This document shows positions 1-8,221 of a stretch of 64,000 nt of DNA, piece after piece. The stretch is from the NCBI GenBank assembly GCA_030753015.1, contig JASMDC010000002.1:62001-126000 (forward strand), read 5' to 3'. The position numbers and the translations under genes were made by a program. Under the pieces are notes generated by a model that searched no databases, was not told the origin of the DNA, and worked only from the letters and a program-made list of their open reading frames with translations. Every line of letters starts with the position of its first letter. Within the stretch, counting starts at the first letter, position 1. The DNA is from Candidatus Undinarchaeales archaeon (GTDB taxonomy: Archaea > SpSt-1190 > JASMDC01).

Positions 1-792
1 CTCATGCTCTTTGTTGGCGAGTTCGGTCCAGTCGTAGTTACCGCTGGCCATTTCCTTCTTGGCGAACTCAGCGATGCCCCATATGAACGCGGCCACCGCG
101 ACGTCCTCCTCGGCAGTGAGCTGGGCGTCGGGGCAGCGCACCTCCACGGTCCCCTTGAGCCGGTCGGAGTCCTTCTCTCCGGCGATGACGACCCCGCGGC
201 CGTCCCAGCGCTCGCGCTTGAAGCTCAGGACCTCGGAGTGGGCCCGGTCCTCGTCGCCGTACACCACCGGATCGTTCGGGATGGTGCGGCCGTACTGCGT
301 ACCGCCCATATTGGTGGAGTATATGCGGGCGTCCTTGCACCACTTACCCAGTGTGCCCTTCTTTGGCGAGTTGGAGGCGAGGGCGATGATCTCGGGGAGG
401 TGGGCCCGCAGGGCCTTGGTGACGAACAGCGCCTCACGGTCGTCGGCAGCGCCGACGTGGGTGTGCATGGCCATGTAGCCGCCCTTGTCCGGATGGCGTG
501 CTGCGGTCATGATCTTGTAGCCGCGGCCGGTGGCCTCGTCACGTACCTTCGTGACCATCTCTTTCATTTCGGTGTTCAGGTCAGTTAGGTTTTCGTAGGG
601 GTGCGAGTTGATCTCGATACCCCAAACGCTGAATCCGAGCGCTGACGGGTAGTCGTGGTTGATACGGTCGTCGCTGCACGCGTTCTCGATCGAAGTGCAG
701 TCAACGGGATTGCCATTGGGATCGACGATGATGAACTCCTTCTCCATGCCGATGGTGTGGCCGTCGTTCAGCTTGCCCCACGACATGATCAT
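1..792 (-). CDS. GCS2-family carboxylate-amine (glutamate-cysteine) ligase, 3' end missing
   Basis: The reading frame runs off the left edge, so the C-terminus is missing and about 264 residues are visible. The N-terminus reads GMEKEFIIVDPNGNPVDC, followed by EINSHPYENLTDLN and MAMHTHVGAADDREALF. This matches the GCS2 family (glutamate-cysteine ligase type 2 / YbdK), which joins an amine to the gamma-carboxylate of glutamate using ATP. The start is taken at 792 because its ATG overlaps the TGA of the upstream ATP-grasp gene as ATGA, the usual sign of translational coupling; a second in-frame ATG lies two codons later. The coupling to an ATP-grasp ligase suggests the two make one small peptide or amide metabolite. 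The true substrate cannot be read from the sequence. Confidence 0.8.
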   Translation of the reverse strand, partial: MIMSWGKLNDGHTIGMEKEFIIVDPNGNPVDCTSIENACSDDRINHDYPSALGFSVWGIEINSHPYENLTDLNTEMKEMVTKVRDEATGRGYKIMTAARHPDKGGYMAMHTHVGAADDREALFVTKALRAHLPEIIALASNSPKKGTLGKWCKDARIYSTNMGGTQYGRTIPNDPVVYGDEDRAHSEVLSFKRERWDGRGVVIAGEKDSDRLKGTVEVRCPDAQLTAEEDVAVAAFIWGIAEFAKKEMASGNYDWTELANKEHE

Positions 793-1781
793 TCCCCTCC
801 GTGGAACTCTTTCTCCAGCTCCACCGAATACTCGACGATCTGGCGCACTGCGTCCCTGCCATGGCCGGTGCTGCGCTCGAGATTGTAGAATCCACCAGGG
901 GCGGAGTTAAGTTCCAGCACGATGTAGTCGACGTTACCGTCCTTATCGTATCGCTCCAGGATGTCCACACCGGAGAAGTGCAGGCCGTCACCCATGGCCT
1001 TCACGGCCTCGACCGCCAGCTCTGCGACCTTCTGGTATTCATTATCAGGGACCTTCTCTCCATGGCCACCGTTGTGGATGTTAGTGATCCAGTCGTTGTT
1101 GACACGATACATGGCGCCGATGCACTCGTCGCCCACCACGTATGCCCGGATGTCCCGAAAGCTCTGGTGCGGCCAGTACTTGAACACGTCCTCCTGGACG
1201 ATGTCCGTGCCCAGATTCACCTGCTTGAGCGCCTCTTCGGCGGTGTCCACCTTGCGGATGCCCTTGCCGCCGAAACCATTGGAGGGCTTGAGCACGTAGG
1301 GGCCCTCGACACGTTCGCAGAACTCACGGATATCATCGTAAGAATGAGGGATGACCGTCTCGGCCACGGGCACATCGGCCTGCTCCAGCAGCTGCTGGGT
1401 GCGCACCTTGCTCCCAGTGACCGGGTACATGTCCGGATCGTTGAGAACAAGAGTGCCGTTGGCCTCGAACTCGCGCAGGATGCCCGAGGGGGGCCCGGCC
1501 ATGAAGTTGATAATGACGTCGGGATCGCCGCCCAGCTCCTTGCGGATCTTCTGCTTGACGTGGCCGCCGCCGCTGTAGTGCTTGGGGAACTTCGCGTGCG
1601 CGCCGCGTACGCCGTCCATGGAGTTGACCGCTTCATCGAAGTACCGTCCCAAGGAGGAGTTCATGGAGTTGTCGATATTGTCATGATAGAGCACCTTGAT
1701 GGACTCGTCATCGAGTTCGAACCCGGTGAGCTTGTCCAACAGGTCGCGCCAACCGCTTATCGTGGCCACTTCCTGTGACAT
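789..1781 (-). CDS. RimK-like ATP-grasp ligase
   Basis: This is an ATP-grasp carboxylate-amine ligase. The nucleotide-binding region is visible as YVLKPSNGFGGKGIRKV, then RDIRAYVVGDECIGAMYRV, and the metal-binding end as VLELNSAPGGFYNLE, which match RimK-type alpha-glutamate ligases (the family also holds CofF and MptN, cofactor-tailing enzymes). The ATG at 1781 is preferred because the TATA-like CTTTAAAA at 1861-1868 predicts transcription from about 1837. The upstream in-frame GTG at 1850 would then lie outside the mRNA. If 1850 is used, the protein gains 23 residues. Its stop overlaps the start of the GCS2 ligase, so the two form an operon. The substrate is unknown. Confidence 0.82.
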   Translation of the reverse strand: MSQEVATISGWRDLLDKLTGFELDDESIKVLYHDNIDNSMNSSLGRYFDEAVNSMDGVRGAHAKFPKHYSGGGHVKQKIRKELGGDPDVIINFMAGPPSGILREFEANGTLVLNDPDMYPVTGSKVRTQQLLEQADVPVAETVIPHSYDDIREFCERVEGPYVLKPSNGFGGKGIRKVDTAEEALKQVNLGTDIVQEDVFKYWPHQSFRDIRAYVVGDECIGAMYRVNNDWITNIHNGGHGEKVPDNEYQKVAELAVEAVKAMGDGLHFSGVDILERYDKDGNVDYIVLELNSAPGGFYNLERSTGHGRDAVRQIVEYSVELEKEFHGGE

Positions 1782-1860
1782 CGATGAGCTGATGGGCACG
1801 TTAGTTTGCGCATAGGTATTCCCTATTCCTTTGGATGTAAAGAGCTGCACGTCCCGGTGT

Positions 1861-1868
1861 TTTTAAAG
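1861..1868 (-). promoter_or_regulatory. TATA box for the ATP-grasp/GCS2 operon
   Basis: CTTTAAAA on the minus strand, about 83 bp before the ATG at 1781. It predicts a leader of about 55 nt. No clear Shine-Dalgarno sequence precedes the ATG. Confidence 0.4.
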
Positions 1869-1945
1869 ATTTCGAAACCGTGCGGTAGTAACACTTAATA
1901 TATCTCCCCCCGAAACACTGACGGCGGCCAATCCCGGCCATAGTC

Positions 1946-1953
1946 TTTTATAT
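1946..1953 (+). promoter_or_regulatory. TATA box of a leaderless glycosyltransferase mRNA
   Basis: TTTTATAT is centred about 26 bp before the GTG start at 1976, the spacing expected when transcription begins at the start codon itself. No Shine-Dalgarno sequence is present, consistent with a leaderless message. Confidence 0.55.
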
Positions 1954-1975
1954 CTCGGCTTGGTCTTGAAAGGCC

Positions 1976-2692
1976 GTGCGCATCTCCATCGTCATACCGG
2001 CACATGACGAGGAAGGAGTGCTTGAGGAGATCGTCGAGGCCGTGATAGCGGGTACCTCGGAGCTCGACCGTGAGGTCGTGGTCGTGGACGACGTGTCCTC
2101 GGACCGGACCGGTGCCATCGCTGACGAGCTTGCGGTCCGGTACCCCGAGGTCAGAGTTCTCCATCGAACGAAGGACAACTCATTCGGTAATGCCCTACGA
2201 CATGGGCTGGCGAACGCAGAGGGAGAGGTTGTTATCCCCGTGATGGCCGACATGTGCGACGATGTGGCTACCATCTCCCGCATGGCTAAAGTAGCAGAGG
2301 AAACAGGAGTGGCCTTTGTGGTGGGCTCCCGGTACATGCCGGGTGGAGGCACTGTGGACCAGCCGAGGCTCAAGGGGTTGTTCTCACACACCTACTCGAG
2401 GATCTACTCGTTGATGTCGGGACACGCCATCACCGATATAACCAACGCCTTCAAGGCCTACCGGCGCGACGCTATCGAAGGGCTAGATCTTGATTCGGAC
2501 TGGTTCGATATCTCGGTGGAGATCCCGTCACGCATCCTTTTCGAGCGTAGTGGCGACTTCCGTGAGGTGCCGACGATCTGGACTGGACGCGCTGTCGGTG
2601 AGAGCAAGTTCAAGTTGTTCACCATGGGTAAGAATTACGTGCGCTGGCTCATCTTCGTCCTCCGTCATCGGTTCAGTGGTCGGTCGCGATGA
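1976..2692 (+). CDS. Family 2 glycosyltransferase (dolichyl-phosphate sugar synthase-like)
   Basis: A GT-A glycosyltransferase of 238 residues. The N-terminal strand MRISIVIPAHDEE, the nucleotide-binding VVVDDVSSDRTG and the metal-site region VIPVMADMCDD (residues about 85-95) are typical of GT2 enzymes that transfer a sugar from a nucleotide to a lipid phosphate such as dolichyl phosphate. There is no C-terminal membrane domain, so it probably acts at the cytoplasmic face of the membrane. The GTG start is supported by a TATA box 26 bp upstream (leaderless). Its TGA overlaps the ATG of truA as ATGA, so the two are co-transcribed, although the functional link is not obvious. Confidence 0.88.
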   Translation: MRISIVIPAHDEEGVLEEIVEAVIAGTSELDREVVVVDDVSSDRTGAIADELAVRYPEVRVLHRTKDNSFGNALRHGLANAEGEVVIPVMADMCDDVATISRMAKVAEETGVAFVVGSRYMPGGGTVDQPRLKGLFSHTYSRIYSLMSGHAITDITNAFKAYRRDAIEGLDLDSDWFDISVEIPSRILFERSGDFREVPTIWTGRAVGESKFKLFTMGKNYVRWLIFVLRHRFSGRSR

Positions 2693-3465
2693 TCGCGCTC
2701 AAGCTGTTCTATAACGGAGAGGGATTTCATGGTTCACAGGTGCAACCCGAGGTACGAACCGTCGCGGGCGAGCTTGAGCGAGCGCTCGCATCCCTGGGTG
2801 CGACACAACGGGTACGGCTGGCATCGCGCACGGACCGGGGCGTCTCGGCCCTAGAACAGGTGGCCTGCTTTGAGCCTCCATCAGAAGGATTCCATCCAGG
2901 TGCTCTCAACGACCGCCTCCCCGACGATATCTGGGTATGGTCCTGGGCCGATGTCGATGAGAGCTTCAGGCCACGACACGCAACCGGTAAAGAGTACGTG
3001 TACGTCCATCCGGCACGGCTCGACGCTGACGCTGCACTCAAAGCAGCGACCATGCTCAAGGGGGAGCACGACTTCACCAATCTCAGCCGTCATGATGACC
3101 GCAGCACTCTCCGGACCCTGGATACAGTGGATGTGACGACCGGTGACTGCACGGTGTTCACGTTCCGGGCCTCGTCCTTCCTCCACGAGATGGTGCGTCG
3201 GTGCGTTACTTTGCTGGCCCGTGTTGGGGGTGGTGAGGCGGGCATTGACGCTGTGGCACGGGCGCTCGATCCTGATGCGACGGTGAATATCCCTCCAGCT
3301 GATCCACGCTGGCTCTACCTTTCCCGTATCTGGTACCGGGATGAGCCCGTGTGGCGTGATTTCGGGCCCGGTCGAGAAGCGGTGCGACGTTTCGTCCGTC
3401 GGATGGCGGAGGAGGCACGAGCACGACAGGGATTAGCGGGATTGGTGCTCTCTCGACTGGATTAG
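2689..3465 (+). CDS. truA: tRNA pseudouridine synthase A
   Basis: A 258-residue TruA-family enzyme that isomerises uridine to pseudouridine in the tRNA anticodon arm. The catalytic aspartate lies in LASRTDRGVSALEQ (residues about 45-58). FYNGEGFHGSQVQP near the N-terminus and the C-terminal SSFLHEMVRRCV segment are family hallmarks. The start codon overlaps the stop of the glycosyltransferase gene by 4 nt. The stop codon also overlaps, tail to tail, the stop of the convergent Lon-like gene (3462-3465), leaving no space for a terminator between them. Confidence 0.93.
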   Translation: MIALKLFYNGEGFHGSQVQPEVRTVAGELERALASLGATQRVRLASRTDRGVSALEQVACFEPPSEGFHPGALNDRLPDDIWVWSWADVDESFRPRHATGKEYVYVHPARLDADAALKAATMLKGEHDFTNLSRHDDRSTLRTLDTVDVTTGDCTVFTFRASSFLHEMVRRCVTLLARVGGGEAGIDAVARALDPDATVNIPPADPRWLYLSRIWYRDEPVWRDFGPGREAVRRFVRRMAEEARARQGLAGLVLSRLD

Positions 3466-4181
3466 GGCTCCTGGCGTGGTGGCGAGAGCACTCCCTGGGC
3501 GAGGTCGGAGATGTTCCCGACCGTGCGTACACGGATCCCTGGGCATGCTTCAGCAACGGGAAGGTCGCGCTGGACGAGGCGGACCTGGCCGGTCACAGGA
3601 TCCTGGCGTTCTTCCCATGTGACGACCTGGGCGTTCTCCTCGGCAACCCACAGCTCGCGCAGTCCTGCATCCAGGACCGCAGCGCACTTCGACGGGAGCT
3701 GAGCAACGCCCATGAGCGATCCGTCAGGGCGCACACCCGCGCTCACCGTGGTCCCCTCCCGCGGAACAGTACCATTGATAGCACAGGTCATGAGCAGGGC
3801 GAGGGCTGCACCGCCAGACCGCCCCACGAGCGAGGCGTTGTGGTCCGTTTCGACCGTCACACCCCTCTCTTCGAGTGAAGCGGACAGTAAAGTGCTCGCC
3901 ACGATCCGTGCCGAGTTGAACGCCTCTAGGAACGCCTCGTCGCCCGTGACGTCCACACTGTCCGTGTCGGAATCCGTCCGAACGCTGACCGTGAGCGAGA
4001 TCATCATCCCCTCTACTGGTGTGTTCTCCTTGAGGATGACGCCCGGGATCCCCAGAGTGCAGGAGCGGGAAGTTATCGGAGCTCCTGAGGACGGACCGGG
4101 CGAGCTACTGAGACACCCGACGACGAGCAAGCAAAGAGAGAGGACGACTGAGGTACTATGTCCGCACGCGGGGAGGATCAT
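3462..4181 (-). CDS. Secreted Lon-like serine protease, probable lipoprotein
   Basis: 239 residues. The N-terminus is a signal peptide ending in a lipobox-like LLVVGCLSS (Cys about residue 24), so the protein is likely lipid-anchored outside the cell. The rest resembles the C-terminal proteolytic domain of Lon (S16-type Ser-Lys dyad), as in the predicted archaeal serine proteases of COG1750. The probable nucleophile is the serine of LVGRSGGAALAL and the lysine lies in QLPSKCAAVLDAGL. There is no AAA+ domain. It is the last gene of the long SRP/ribosomal operon; its ATG overlaps the stop of the small membrane protein upstream (ATGA). Being next to SRP54 and FtsY suggests a role in quality control of exported proteins, but that is inference. 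Confidence 0.72.
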   Translation of the reverse strand: MILPACGHSTSVVLSLCLLVVGCLSSSPGPSSGAPITSRSCTLGIPGVILKENTPVEGMMISLTVSVRTDSDTDSVDVTGDEAFLEAFNSARIVASTLLSASLEERGVTVETDHNASLVGRSGGAALALLMTCAINGTVPREGTTVSAGVRPDGSLMGVAQLPSKCAAVLDAGLRELWVAEENAQVVTWEERQDPVTGQVRLVQRDLPVAEACPGIRVRTVGNISDLAQGVLSPPRQEP

Positions 4182-4606
4182 TCTTGATCCACCGGACCGC
4201 TCTTCTCAGGATCCGCGGACTTCTTAAGGCGCTCGTCCCCGGATTCCACATCCTTTTCGTCCATACCATCACCCTTCTCGATAATAACGCGGGTCAGCTC
4301 AGCGGCCGCAGAGTACAGCTCATTGATCCTCTCGCTAGTCGTCGTGAGGCCGAGCCAGCGCATCGTGCTCCGAGAAACGCAGACGAGCCCGAAAGAGACA
4401 GGGACGGTGAGCACAACAGCATAGTCGCTCTGGGACGCGCCCTCCCAAAGGGTAAAGTACGCGAGCATCCCTGTGCTGAACACCGCCATCTCAGCCCACT
4501 CCCACCCGTGTCGGAGGAAGCCAATACTGCGGTTCGCGAAGATGTAACCGAAGAACATCCCGGTCATCCAGCCGAGGACGAAGATAAAAGTCGCACCGAA
4601 GAACAT
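4178..4606 (-). CDS. Small membrane protein of unknown function
   Basis: 142 residues. Three hydrophobic segments are visible at about residues 3-23, 38-56 and 62-80. They are followed by a charged, probably cytoplasmic C-terminal tail rich in Glu, Asp and Lys (from about residue 108). No family was recognised. It starts 9 nt after the srp54 stop, preceded by GGGATGG, and its stop overlaps the start of the Lon-like gene. The position between SRP54 and a secreted protease hints at a membrane-protein biogenesis or turnover role. Confidence 0.65.
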   Translation of the reverse strand: MFFGATFIFVLGWMTGMFFGYIFANRSIGFLRHGWEWAEMAVFSTGMLAYFTLWEGASQSDYAVVLTVPVSFGLVCVSRSTMRWLGLTTTSERINELYSAAAELTRVIIEKGDGMDEKDVESGDERLKKSADPEKSGPVDQE

Positions 4607-4615
4607 CGGCCATCC

Positions 4616-5965
4616 CTAGCCAAGACCGGGGAATCCGCCACCGCCCAGCTGCTTCATGACTTTTGACATATCCCCGCGGAACCGGCGCTTCTTCATCATT
4701 TTGATGAGCTTCTTGGACTGGTTGAAGTGGTTCACCAGTTCTTTGATCTCTTCGACCTTGGTTCCTGATCCTTGTGCGACGCGCTCCATTCGGGACCTGT
4801 TCAGGCGCTTTGGTTCCCGCAGCTCGTCGACGGTCATGGAGTCGAGGATGAAGCGGTACTTTTCCAGCTTCTCCTCGCTAGCGGAGAGCAGTTCGTCGGG
4901 AAGCTGGGCGCCGCCCATGCCCAGGAGCTCGAACACCTGCTTCAGGGGACCCATGCTCCGGGCGGCCTCCAGCTGGTCGTAGAACTCCACCAGCGTGTAG
5001 TCGCCCTTCATAAACGCCTCGGGATCCAGCTCGGTCTCCTCAACGGCCTCTTTTGCTTTTTCCAGCAGGGTGCTTATGTCCCCCATTCCTAGGAGGCGTG
5101 AGACGAACTTGGCAGGATCGAAGAGTTCCAGATCCTGGGGAAACTCGCCCGTACCGATGAACTTGACCGGTGCATCGGTGACGGAACACGCCGACAGTGC
5201 ACCTCCACCTTTTGCTGTACCATCGAGCTTCGTGATGACCACTCCGGTGACGCCCACGTTCTCGTGGAAGGCCTGGGCCTGGGCCCGGGCACCTTGGCCG
5301 ATGTCCCCCGAGAGCACCAGGAGTACCTCATGAGGCTTGAATTTGATGTTCAGGGCCTTGACCTCGGAGATGAGAGCGCTGTCCAGGCCGTCGCGGCCAG
5401 CGGTATCGACGATGATGACGTCGTACTTGTCGTCGAAGTGCTCCAGACCCTCGTTGAGGATGCGGACGGGATCGTCCGCCTTCGGATCACCGAACACAGG
5501 TACATCGATCTTCTTGCCCAGCTGGGCCAGCTGCTCGTAGGCTGCAGGTCGCCAGGTGTCCGTGCCGATGATGCACGAGGCAAGTCCCTTCTTCTTGAAG
5601 TAGAGCGCGAGCTTGGAACAGGTCGTGGTCTTGCCCGAACCGAAGAGACCGAGGAGCATGATGCGCATAGGGCGGTGCCGGAGGTTGATGTCGGGCGAGG
5701 TCCCTAGGAAGGTGACCAGCTCCTCGTAGAGGACGTTGATGATGTGCTCGCGCTTGGAGAGCGTACCGGCGGGCGGTTTCTCGAGGGCTTTCTCCTTGAT
5801 GGAGGTGGTCAGGGAGAGCACGAGCTTGATATCAACATCGGACATGATCAGCGCACGTTGGATGTCACGCACAATCTCTTCGATGAAAGCCTCATCGATC
5901 CAGGAGGACTTAGCCACCTTTTGCATGACGGCGCGTAGTGATGATCCCAGGTTGTCCAGTACCAA
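4616..5965 (-). CDS. srp54: Signal recognition particle GTPase SRP54
   Basis: 449 residues, the usual archaeal SRP54 length. N domain at about residues 1-90. The G domain has the P-loop GLFGSGKTTTCSKLA, DTAGRD and TKLDGTAKGGG. The C-terminal M domain ends in a glycine-rich stretch after KKRRFRGDMSKVMKQL. It binds 7S RNA and signal sequences and hands ribosomes to FtsY at the membrane. The start is a TTG one nucleotide after the ftsY stop. A GAGGAG ribosome-binding site lies inside the last codons of ftsY, which supports TTG over a downstream ATG. Confidence 0.95.
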   Translation of the reverse strand: MVLDNLGSSLRAVMQKVAKSSWIDEAFIEEIVRDIQRALIMSDVDIKLVLSLTTSIKEKALEKPPAGTLSKREHIINVLYEELVTFLGTSPDINLRHRPMRIMLLGLFGSGKTTTCSKLALYFKKKGLASCIIGTDTWRPAAYEQLAQLGKKIDVPVFGDPKADDPVRILNEGLEHFDDKYDVIIVDTAGRDGLDSALISEVKALNIKFKPHEVLLVLSGDIGQGARAQAQAFHENVGVTGVVITKLDGTAKGGGALSACSVTDAPVKFIGTGEFPQDLELFDPAKFVSRLLGMGDISTLLEKAKEAVEETELDPEAFMKGDYTLVEFYDQLEAARSMGPLKQVFELLGMGGAQLPDELLSASEEKLEKYRFILDSMTVDELREPKRLNRSRMERVAQGSGTKVEEIKELVNHFNQSKKLIKMMKKRRFRGDMSKVMKQLGGGGFPGLG

Positions 5966-5966
5966 T

Positions 5967-6887
5967 TTACTCCTCCTCCTCCTCTTGTGTCGTTGAAGTT
6001 ATCTGTTCGATGAACCACTGGGGATCGAAGGATTCCAGGTCCTCATACTCCTGGCCTGTCCCGATGAACACGATCGGGCTACGCGTGACGTACGAGATGG
6101 AGAGCGAGGAGCCTCCTTTGGCATCAACGTCCACCTTGGTGAGCACGATACCATCGATGCCTACCTTCTCCTTGAAGGTCTTGGCCTGCTCGACGGCGTC
6201 GTTGCCCGTGAGCGCGTCGCCGACGAACATCACGAAGTCGGGGTGGTTCACTCGGATGATCTTCTCCAGTTCGTCCATGAGGTTGACGTTCGTCTGGATA
6301 CGGCCCGCGGTGTCCACCAGCACTACATCGATGCCCTTGGCCTCAGCGTGGCGAATGGCGTCGAAGCATACAGCGGCGGCGTCAGCCCCGTAGTCGTGCT
6401 TTATGACCCGTATGCCCAGGTTACGGCCGTGGACCTCCAGCTGCTCTAGAGCGGCGGCCCTGAACGTGTCGGCCGCGGCGAACACGACGCTTTTACCATT
6501 ATCCATGAGGAAACGGCCCACCTTGGCGATGGATGTTGTCTTGCCGGTGCCGTTGATACCAACGAACATGACGATGAATGGTTGCTTCTTCCCGGTCTCG
6601 GAAATAAAGTCCAGTGGACGGTCCAGGCTCTCGGTAATGACGTCCACTAGGGCCCGCTGCACGCTCTCGATAATGGCACCCCGGCGGATTCGGCTCCCTA
6701 CAAGAGATCCTCGGACCTCATCACACACCCGCTCGGCCACTTCGAGAGCGACATCGTTCTCGAGGAGTGCCATCTGGAGCTCCCAGAGCGGATCAGCGAG
6801 ATCCTGCTCACTGACCTCCTTGTCAAGGACCACCGAGGAGAATCCCGAGACGACCTTGTCGAGCTTGGAGCGGAGCGAGGCGAACAC
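5967..6887 (-). CDS. ftsY: SRP receptor GTPase FtsY
   Basis: 306 residues. The NG-domain GTPase shows the P-loop GINGTGKTTSIAKV, AADTFRAAALEQL, DTAGR and LTKVDVDAKGG. It is the membrane receptor for SRP54, and the two NG domains activate each other's GTP hydrolysis. The N-terminal acidic A domain of bacterial FtsY is absent, as is common in archaea. The C-terminus instead ends in a run of five glutamates that also encodes the ribosome-binding site of srp54. The start is GTG at 6887, 12 nt after the prefoldin stop. Confidence 0.95.
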   Translation of the reverse strand: MFASLRSKLDKVVSGFSSVVLDKEVSEQDLADPLWELQMALLENDVALEVAERVCDEVRGSLVGSRIRRGAIIESVQRALVDVITESLDRPLDFISETGKKQPFIVMFVGINGTGKTTSIAKVGRFLMDNGKSVVFAAADTFRAAALEQLEVHGRNLGIRVIKHDYGADAAAVCFDAIRHAEAKGIDVVLVDTAGRIQTNVNLMDELEKIIRVNHPDFVMFVGDALTGNDAVEQAKTFKEKVGIDGIVLTKVDVDAKGGSSLSISYVTRSPIVFIGTGQEYEDLESFDPQWFIEQITSTTQEEEEE

Positions 6888-6899
6888 TTTGCTCAGCCG

Positions 6900-7331
6900 T
6901 TAGACCTGCTCGTCGGCCTTGATGGCCGTGGCCATGGACTGGATGTCCTTCTGGAGCATCTCCATGGCCTGCGAGATCTTCTTGAGGTTATTCTCGATGG
7001 TCGAGCGGTTATTCTCAAGACGGTCGAGATGGCCTTGGAGGATCTTCTTGCTGTCCTTGGTGCTCTTGCGCATCACGATGTTCGCACCTACGTGGACCAG
7101 CACGTTCTTGCGGTCTGATACGTTCGCACGGACGTACACATCAGGTCCTAGTGGTACGAGCACTCCCTTGTCGATGGCATTCATCTCATCGAGCGCTACC
7201 TTCGTGGTGGTGAGCTCGGAGAGGCTCTCGAGCACTATAGTGAGCTGTTCTTGGAAGCCCTGAGCCTGGTTCTTGAGGAGCTCGAGCTCGAGCAGCTTTT
7301 CTTGGAGCGCTCGCTTCTGCTCATCGTTCAT
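6900..7331 (-). CDS. pfdA: Prefoldin alpha subunit
   Basis: 143 residues with the prefoldin alpha layout: an N-terminal coiled-coil helix (residues about 1-45), a beta-hairpin centre (VLVPLGPDVYVRANV ... VLVHVGANIVMRK) and a C-terminal coiled-coil helix. Two alpha subunits form the base of the hexameric chaperone that passes unfolded chains to the thermosome. The ATG overlaps the L18Ae stop by 4 nt. It lies in the conserved aIF6-L18Ae-pfdA-ftsY-srp54 order of euryarchaea. Confidence 0.93.
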   Translation of the reverse strand: MNDEQKRALQEKLLELELLKNQAQGFQEQLTIVLESLSELTTTKVALDEMNAIDKGVLVPLGPDVYVRANVSDRKNVLVHVGANIVMRKSTKDSKKILQGHLDRLENNRSTIENNLKKISQAMEMLQKDIQSMATAIKADEQV

Positions 7332-7510
7332 TGCTCATCCACCTTGGTGATCGCATCGATGTTGATGGCAGTGCGCTTGGTCTTGTGCTTGCTCCCCAGA
7401 AGGGAGTAGACGAGCTCTTTGGCGTCGTCCTTGTTCTCGGCGGTCACCGTCTTGGTGAACGGCATGACGTTGCGTCCCATCCGGAACGAACCTTTCACGG
7501 AATATTGCAT
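7328..7510 (-). CDS. rpl18a: Ribosomal protein L18Ae (LX)
   Basis: About 60 residues matching the archaeal LX family: MQYSVKGSFRMGRN at the N-terminus, a KTVTAENKDDAKEL helix start, and AINIDAITKVDE at the end. It is a large-subunit ribosomal protein. The ATG at 7510 is chosen because GGAGGT (7518-7523) lies 7 nt upstream. An in-frame TTG at 7525 would add five residues but has no ribosome-binding site. Confidence 0.92.
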   Translation of the reverse strand: MQYSVKGSFRMGRNVMPFTKTVTAENKDDAKELVYSLLGSKHKTKRTAINIDAITKVDEQ

Positions 7511-7528
7511 GTCATCTACCTCCAATGA

Positions 7529-8197
7529 TCATATGAACCCGAGTGCTTCGTCGATACGCGCGAGCTCCGGTCCGGTCGTTTCTTTTCCCACTATGAATCC
7601 AGTGCTATTGGCCAGGAGCCCCGTCCCCACATAAGGGGAACCGCGGTTCACTGAGCCGATCTCCACGGGCACTTTCATGATCTTCTCGATAAGGTCCAGG
7701 TCCTTGTCCGCAGCGTCCGGGGAAACGATGACTCCTCGGTTCGTGGCACAGGCCAGCGAGCCGATGAGGGGTACGCTCGAAATGGGACTGGTCGTGATCT
7801 TGACGCTGAGAGTGTCCCGGATCGTGTCCAGGGCAGAGCCCTCTATCCGGGGATCCACAAGTGCAGTGCTATCGTTGACGAGCATGAGGTTGCCCAGAGC
7901 GGTGAACTCGCTCGGCACCACTCCCACTTCCACCTTGAGCCGTGATCGTAGGCCCTCGATCTCACGTTCTTTGGTGATGGACGGTACGAGGACGCCGTTG
8001 GAATTCGCGACACAGAACAATCCCAAGAGAGGGGAGTTGGACACGATGGTCGGCATTACTGGTACGTCGAGGGTCTTCTTCAGGGTCTTTATCACTCGTG
8101 CTTTCAGATTCGTAGGCACGAGAGTGTAGGCATCAGTGCACAGAGCGAAAATCCCGATGTAATCGCTGTTGTTGATCTGGACCTTCGCCACGTGCAC
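7529..8197 (-). CDS. eif6: Translation initiation factor aIF6
   Basis: 222 residues. It shows the five-fold repeated fold of eIF6, with characteristic segments GIFALCTDAYTLVP, NSPLLGLFCVANSNG and GSPYVGTGLLANSTGFIVG. The factor binds the large ribosomal subunit and keeps it from joining the small subunit prematurely. The start is GTG at 8197; a second in-frame GTG two codons downstream (8191) is also possible. It lies in the L39e-L31e-aIF6-LX block conserved in archaea. Confidence 0.94.
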   Translation of the reverse strand: MHVAKVQINNSDYIGIFALCTDAYTLVPTNLKARVIKTLKKTLDVPVMPTIVSNSPLLGLFCVANSNGVLVPSITKEREIEGLRSRLKVEVGVVPSEFTALGNLMLVNDSTALVDPRIEGSALDTIRDTLSVKITTSPISSVPLIGSLACATNRGVIVSPDAADKDLDLIEKIMKVPVEIGSVNRGSPYVGTGLLANSTGFIVGKETTGPELARIDEALGFI

Positions 8198-8221
8198 TGG
8201 ACCATCACGCTCCCCGGAGGA

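Noticed and set aside
1710..1735. GTTCGAACCC resembling a tRNA T-loop
   Set aside because: It lies inside the ATP-grasp coding region and no cloverleaf can be drawn around it.
801..1778. Long plus-strand open frame opposite the ATP-grasp gene
   Set aside because: It is the antisense shadow of a clear ATP-grasp coding frame; it has no recognisable motifs and no promoter.
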